A stretch of 64,000 nt of DNA, taken from the NCBI GenBank assembly GCA_947502885.1, contig CANNBP010000010.1:1-64000 (forward strand). Direction: 5' to 3'. Source of the DNA: an uncultured Aquimarina sp. Its GTDB lineage: Bacteria > Bacteroidota > Bacteroidia > Flavobacteriales > Flavobacteriaceae. Of the stretch, positions 61,748 through 64,000 are shown one piece after another; the first letter of the stretch is position 1, and each line of letters opens with the position of its first letter. Below the pieces are notes generated by a model. That model saw only the letters and a list, made by a program, of their open reading frames with translations, had not been told where the DNA came from and searched no databases. The position numbers were made by a program, and so were the translations under genes.

Positions 61748-62566
61748 TTATAGTTTGTTAACAGTTTGTCGAATAGCAACTAAGTTTGTAAGAAGTTGTT
61801 CTAAATGATCCAAATGAAGCATATTAGCGCCATCACTTTTTGCATTAGCAGGATCAAAATGTGTTTCTATAAATAGTCCATCTACTCCAGTAGCTACACC
61901 AGCACGAGCAATCGTCTCGATCATATCTGGTCTTCCTCCTGTAACACCACTAGTTTGGTTTGGTTGCTGTAATGAATGCGTTATGTCTAAAACTGTTGTA
62001 GCATATTCTTTCATGGTAGGAATCCCTCTGAAATCAACAATCATGTCTTGATAACCAAACATAGTTCCTCGATCTGTAATCATTGCATTTTCATTACCAC
62101 TATCTTTTACTTTTTTAACAGCATGTTGCATTGCTTCAGGACTCATAAATTGTCCTTTTTTAAGGTTTACTGTTTTTCCAGTTTTTGCTGCTGCCACTAC
62201 AAGGTCTGTCTGGCGAACCAAAAATGCTGGAATTTGCAATATATCAACATACTCTGCCGCAAAAGCTGCATCTTCATTAACATGAATATCTGTAACAGTT
62301 GGTACATTAAACGTTTCTCCTACTTTACGCAAAATTTTTAATGCTTTTTCGTTGCCAATACCCGTAAAACTATCAATACGACTACGATTAGCTTTCTTAA
62401 AAGATCCTTTAAAAACATAAGGAATTTTGAGTTTAGAAGTAATAGTAACCACTTTTTCTGCTATACGCAAAGCCATTTCTTCTCCTTCTATTGCACAAGG
62501 GCCGGCAAGTAGAAAAAAATTGTTAGCATCTAAGTTTTTAAGATTAGGGATGGTTTCTAAACGCAT
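61748..62566 (-). CDS. kdsA: 3-deoxy-8-phosphooctulonate (KDO-8-P) synthase
   Basis: 272 aa from ATG 62566 (MRLETIPNLKN), preferred over an in-frame ATG 42 bp upstream that would add a non-conserved stretch. NFFLLAGPCAIEGEEMALRIAEKV, FKGSFKKANRSRIDSFTGIGNEKALKIL, VPTVTDIHVNEDA, LVRQTDLVVAAAKTGKTVNLKKGQFMSP and FIETHFDPANAKSDGANML are KdsA blocks. It joins PEP and arabinose-5-phosphate for LPS inner core. A non-metal or metal type cannot be read with certainty. Confidence 0.95.
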   Translation of the reverse strand: MRLETIPNLKNLDANNFFLLAGPCAIEGEEMALRIAEKVVTITSKLKIPYVFKGSFKKANRSRIDSFTGIGNEKALKILRKVGETFNVPTVTDIHVNEDAAFAAEYVDILQIPAFLVRQTDLVVAAAKTGKTVNLKKGQFMSPEAMQHAVKKVKDSGNENAMITDRGTMFGYQDMIVDFRGIPTMKEYATTVLDITHSLQQPNQTSGVTGGRPDMIETIARAGVATGVDGLFIETHFDPANAKSDGANMLHLDHLEQLLTNLVAIRQTVNKL

Positions 62567-62692
62567 GATGTAAATATTTTGGATGCAAAGATATATCTTA
62601 TTAAGCATTCAGAAGAAAGAAATACTATTAAAAGTGAGTTAAGTTTGGCAAGAGTTTTGATAAGAAAGAATTCGTTCACTTAAATAACAACA

Positions 62693-63235
62693 ATGAAAAA
62701 AATACTAACAATTATTATTCTTTTAAGTACAATCATTATTTCTGCACAAGAAAATCCGAATAGAAAGTCTGTAGAAAAACAAATGTTTAAAATAAATTTA
62801 TTAATAACTCCTGGACTTGAATACGAAGTAGGTATTGCCAAAAATTCTACTATAGACCTTAGATTAGGAACTGGCTTTGCATATCGTAATACTTTCGGAA
62901 ATAAAAAATATGGTATTTTTCTTACTTCTGAATTGGCGTATAGATATTACTATAATTTTGAAAAAAGAAAAAGAAAAGGTAAGAACACCTCAAAGAATTC
63001 GGCAAATTATATAGCGGTAACCTCGGCTTTTACTCTAGGAGATCCATTAATAGGTGAAATAGAAACGAATGTTGATTATGCTGGTTTAGTAGGTCCAGTT
63101 TGGGGATTTCAGCGTACCTATGGAGCTGGTTTTAATTTGGGATTAGAACTAGGTATAGGATATAGATTTGATAATCTAGATTCTGATTTGTCACCAATTA
63201 TAAACTTTAGACTGGGATGGGCATTTGGGAAGTAA
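62693..63235 (+). CDS. Small outer-membrane-like exported protein
   Basis: 180 aa. The signal peptide ends near residue 18 (TIIISAQ). The mature part has alternating amphipathic strands (KINLLITPGLEYEVGIAKNSTIDLRLGTGFAYR, FLTSELAYRYYYNF, GAGFNLGLELGIGYRFD) and ends NFRLGWAFGK, typical of small beta-barrel proteins in Bacteroidota. I do not assign a family or function. Confidence 0.75.
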   Translation: MKKILTIIILLSTIIISAQENPNRKSVEKQMFKINLLITPGLEYEVGIAKNSTIDLRLGTGFAYRNTFGNKKYGIFLTSELAYRYYYNFEKRKRKGKNTSKNSANYIAVTSAFTLGDPLIGEIETNVDYAGLVGPVWGFQRTYGAGFNLGLELGIGYRFDNLDSDLSPIINFRLGWAFGK

Positions 63236-63341
63236 TAAAATAAAGGAGCCGGTAAAGGTTTTATTATTAGTTTTTTAAGGCTTAAGCTCGAGCGTTTCTT
63301 TATTAATTGAGTTTTCATGTACAACCTGTTGAAATAACTCG

Positions 63342-63349
63342 TACCTTTG
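63342..63349 (+). promoter_or_regulatory. -7 element of typA
   Basis: TACCTTTG matches TAnnTTTG, 22 bp before the ATG at 63372. No TTG at the exact -33 spacing was found. Confidence 0.5.
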
Positions 63350-63371
63350 CAGCCTTAAAAATGAGGCGTTT

Positions 63372-64000
63372 ATGACAGCTATAAAAAATATTGCGATAAT
63401 TGCTCACGTAGATCACGGTAAAACTACGTTGGTAGATAAGATTATGTACCATTGCCAATTATTTCGTGAAAATGAGAATACGGGTGATTTAATTTTGGAT
63501 AACAATGATTTAGAACGTGAGAGAGGTATCACAATTACTTCAAAAAACGTTTCTGTTATCTACAAAGGAACAAAAATCAATATTATAGATACTCCTGGTC
63601 ACGCCGATTTTGGTGGTGAAGTAGAACGTGTATTAAACATGGCAGACGGAGTATTACTTTTGGTAGATGCTTTTGAAGGGCCAATGCCACAAACTCGATT
63701 TGTATTACAAAAGGCTATTGACCTTGGATTAAAACCTTGTGTAGTAGTTAATAAAGTTGATAAAGAGAACTGTACTCCAGAAGAAGTTCATGAGAAAGTT
63801 TTTGATCTAATGTTTGAATTAGGAGCAGAAGAATGGCAGCTTGATTTTCCGACCGTTTATGGATCGGCTAAGAATAACTGGATGAGTGAAGATTGGAAAA
63901 AGGAAACTGACACCATCGAACCATTATTAGATATGGTGATTGAGCATATCCCTGAACCAAAAATAGAAGAAGGAACTCCACAAATGTTGATTACGTCATT
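63372..64000 (+). CDS. typA: GTPase TypA/BipA (3' end outside window)
   Basis: The first 209 codons are present. G1 is AHVDHGKTT (about residues 11-19), switch I follows with RERGITITSK, G3 is DTPGHADFGGEVERVLNMADG, and G4 is NKVD (about 128-131). The sequence LLVDAFEGPMPQTRFVLQKA is characteristic of TypA and distinguishes it from LepA and EF-G. It is a ribosome-associated translational GTPase needed in stress and low temperature. Confidence 0.96.
   Translation, partial: MTAIKNIAIIAHVDHGKTTLVDKIMYHCQLFRENENTGDLILDNNDLERERGITITSKNVSVIYKGTKINIIDTPGHADFGGEVERVLNMADGVLLLVDAFEGPMPQTRFVLQKAIDLGLKPCVVVNKVDKENCTPEEVHEKVFDLMFELGAEEWQLDFPTVYGSAKNNWMSEDWKKETDTIEPLLDMVIEHIPEPKIEEGTPQMLITS

Noticed and set aside
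62048..62341. 97-codon plus-strand frame opposite kdsA
   Set aside because: Shadow of kdsA; Cys/Phe/Ile-rich with no coherent domain.

Overview
The window is a low-GC (about one third G+C) chromosomal segment of a marine-type member of the Bacteroidota, most likely a Flavobacteriaceae genus close to Aquimarina. The evidence is: no Shine-Dalgarno pattern before genes, several promoters of the Bacteroidota type (TTG/TTTG, about 20 bp, TAnnTTTG), a fused SecDF, DUF6588-, DUF6702- and DUF2911-type proteins, CarboxypepD_reg-like proteins, and a tryptophan/kynurenine operon typical of the group. Genus is an inference; no rRNA is present.

Layout. 1-2681 (minus): the 5' part of a gene for a giant collagen-like protein, whose 18-bp minisatellite encodes strictly alternating Gly-Leu-Thr/Gly-Arg-Thr. 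3019-3091: tRNA-Gly(TCC). 3.2-10.8 kb: a membrane glycosylation locus (methyltransferase, UPF0104/flippase-like protein, two DPM-type GT2 enzymes, a TPR-bearing GT-C-like protein, an unknown membrane protein). 10.8-17.5 kb: glutaminase, dipeptidase E, two CarboxypepD_reg paralogues, DUF6702 protein, exported M1 peptidase, TatA. 17.6-23 kb (minus): exported NTF2-like protein, RluF, alpha/beta hydrolase, cupin, lipoprotein, HerA/DUF853 ATPase. 23.1-24.3 kb: lipoprotein RidA and QueE. 24.27-25.05 kb: a region a default annotation would leave empty, holding two tandem paralogous 32-codon peptide genes with their own promoter elements and a strong terminator. 25-37.5 kb: DUF2911, asnB, astacin-like lipoprotein, gyrB, DUF6588 protein, mdh, secDF. 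37.6-44.5 kb: subtilisin-like lipoprotein, fatty acid hydroxylase, aldehyde dehydrogenase, methyltransferase, aldose epimerase, DoxX. 44.6-52.7 kb: kynurenine degradation operon (kynU, kmo, RidA-type deaminase, IclR regulator, aminomuconate semialdehyde dehydrogenase, SDR, 3-hydroxyanthranilate dioxygenase, ACMS decarboxylase). 52.9-57.9 kb: O-methyltransferase, DUF192 lipoprotein, CreD locus. 57.9-61.2 kb: oxyR, divergent exported catalase and exported ankyrin protein. 61.3-64 kb: DUF1801, kdsA, a small outer-membrane-like protein and the start of typA/bipA.

How the parts work together. The kynurenine operon takes kynurenine through 3-hydroxyanthranilate and ACMS to 2-aminomuconate and beyond; the first two steps (tryptophan dioxygenase, formamidase) are not in the window. 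OxyR, catalase and the ankyrin protein form a peroxide-defence module with a clear operator/promoter between oxyR and the catalase. The collagen-like protein carries Thr at essentially every Y position and lies next to the lipid-linked glycosylation genes, which suggests but does not prove a substrate-enzyme link.

The most novel candidate is the pair of 32-aa peptides at 24546-24644 and 24787-24885: same length, shared C-terminal FLKELP-x-A-x3-AIHR core, and synonymous codon differences within the conserved part, i.e. coding conservation. Their function is unknown. Phased GGTTTTAT direct repeats upstream of the first copy resemble, in spacing and core, a repeat pair upstream of the collagen-like gene.
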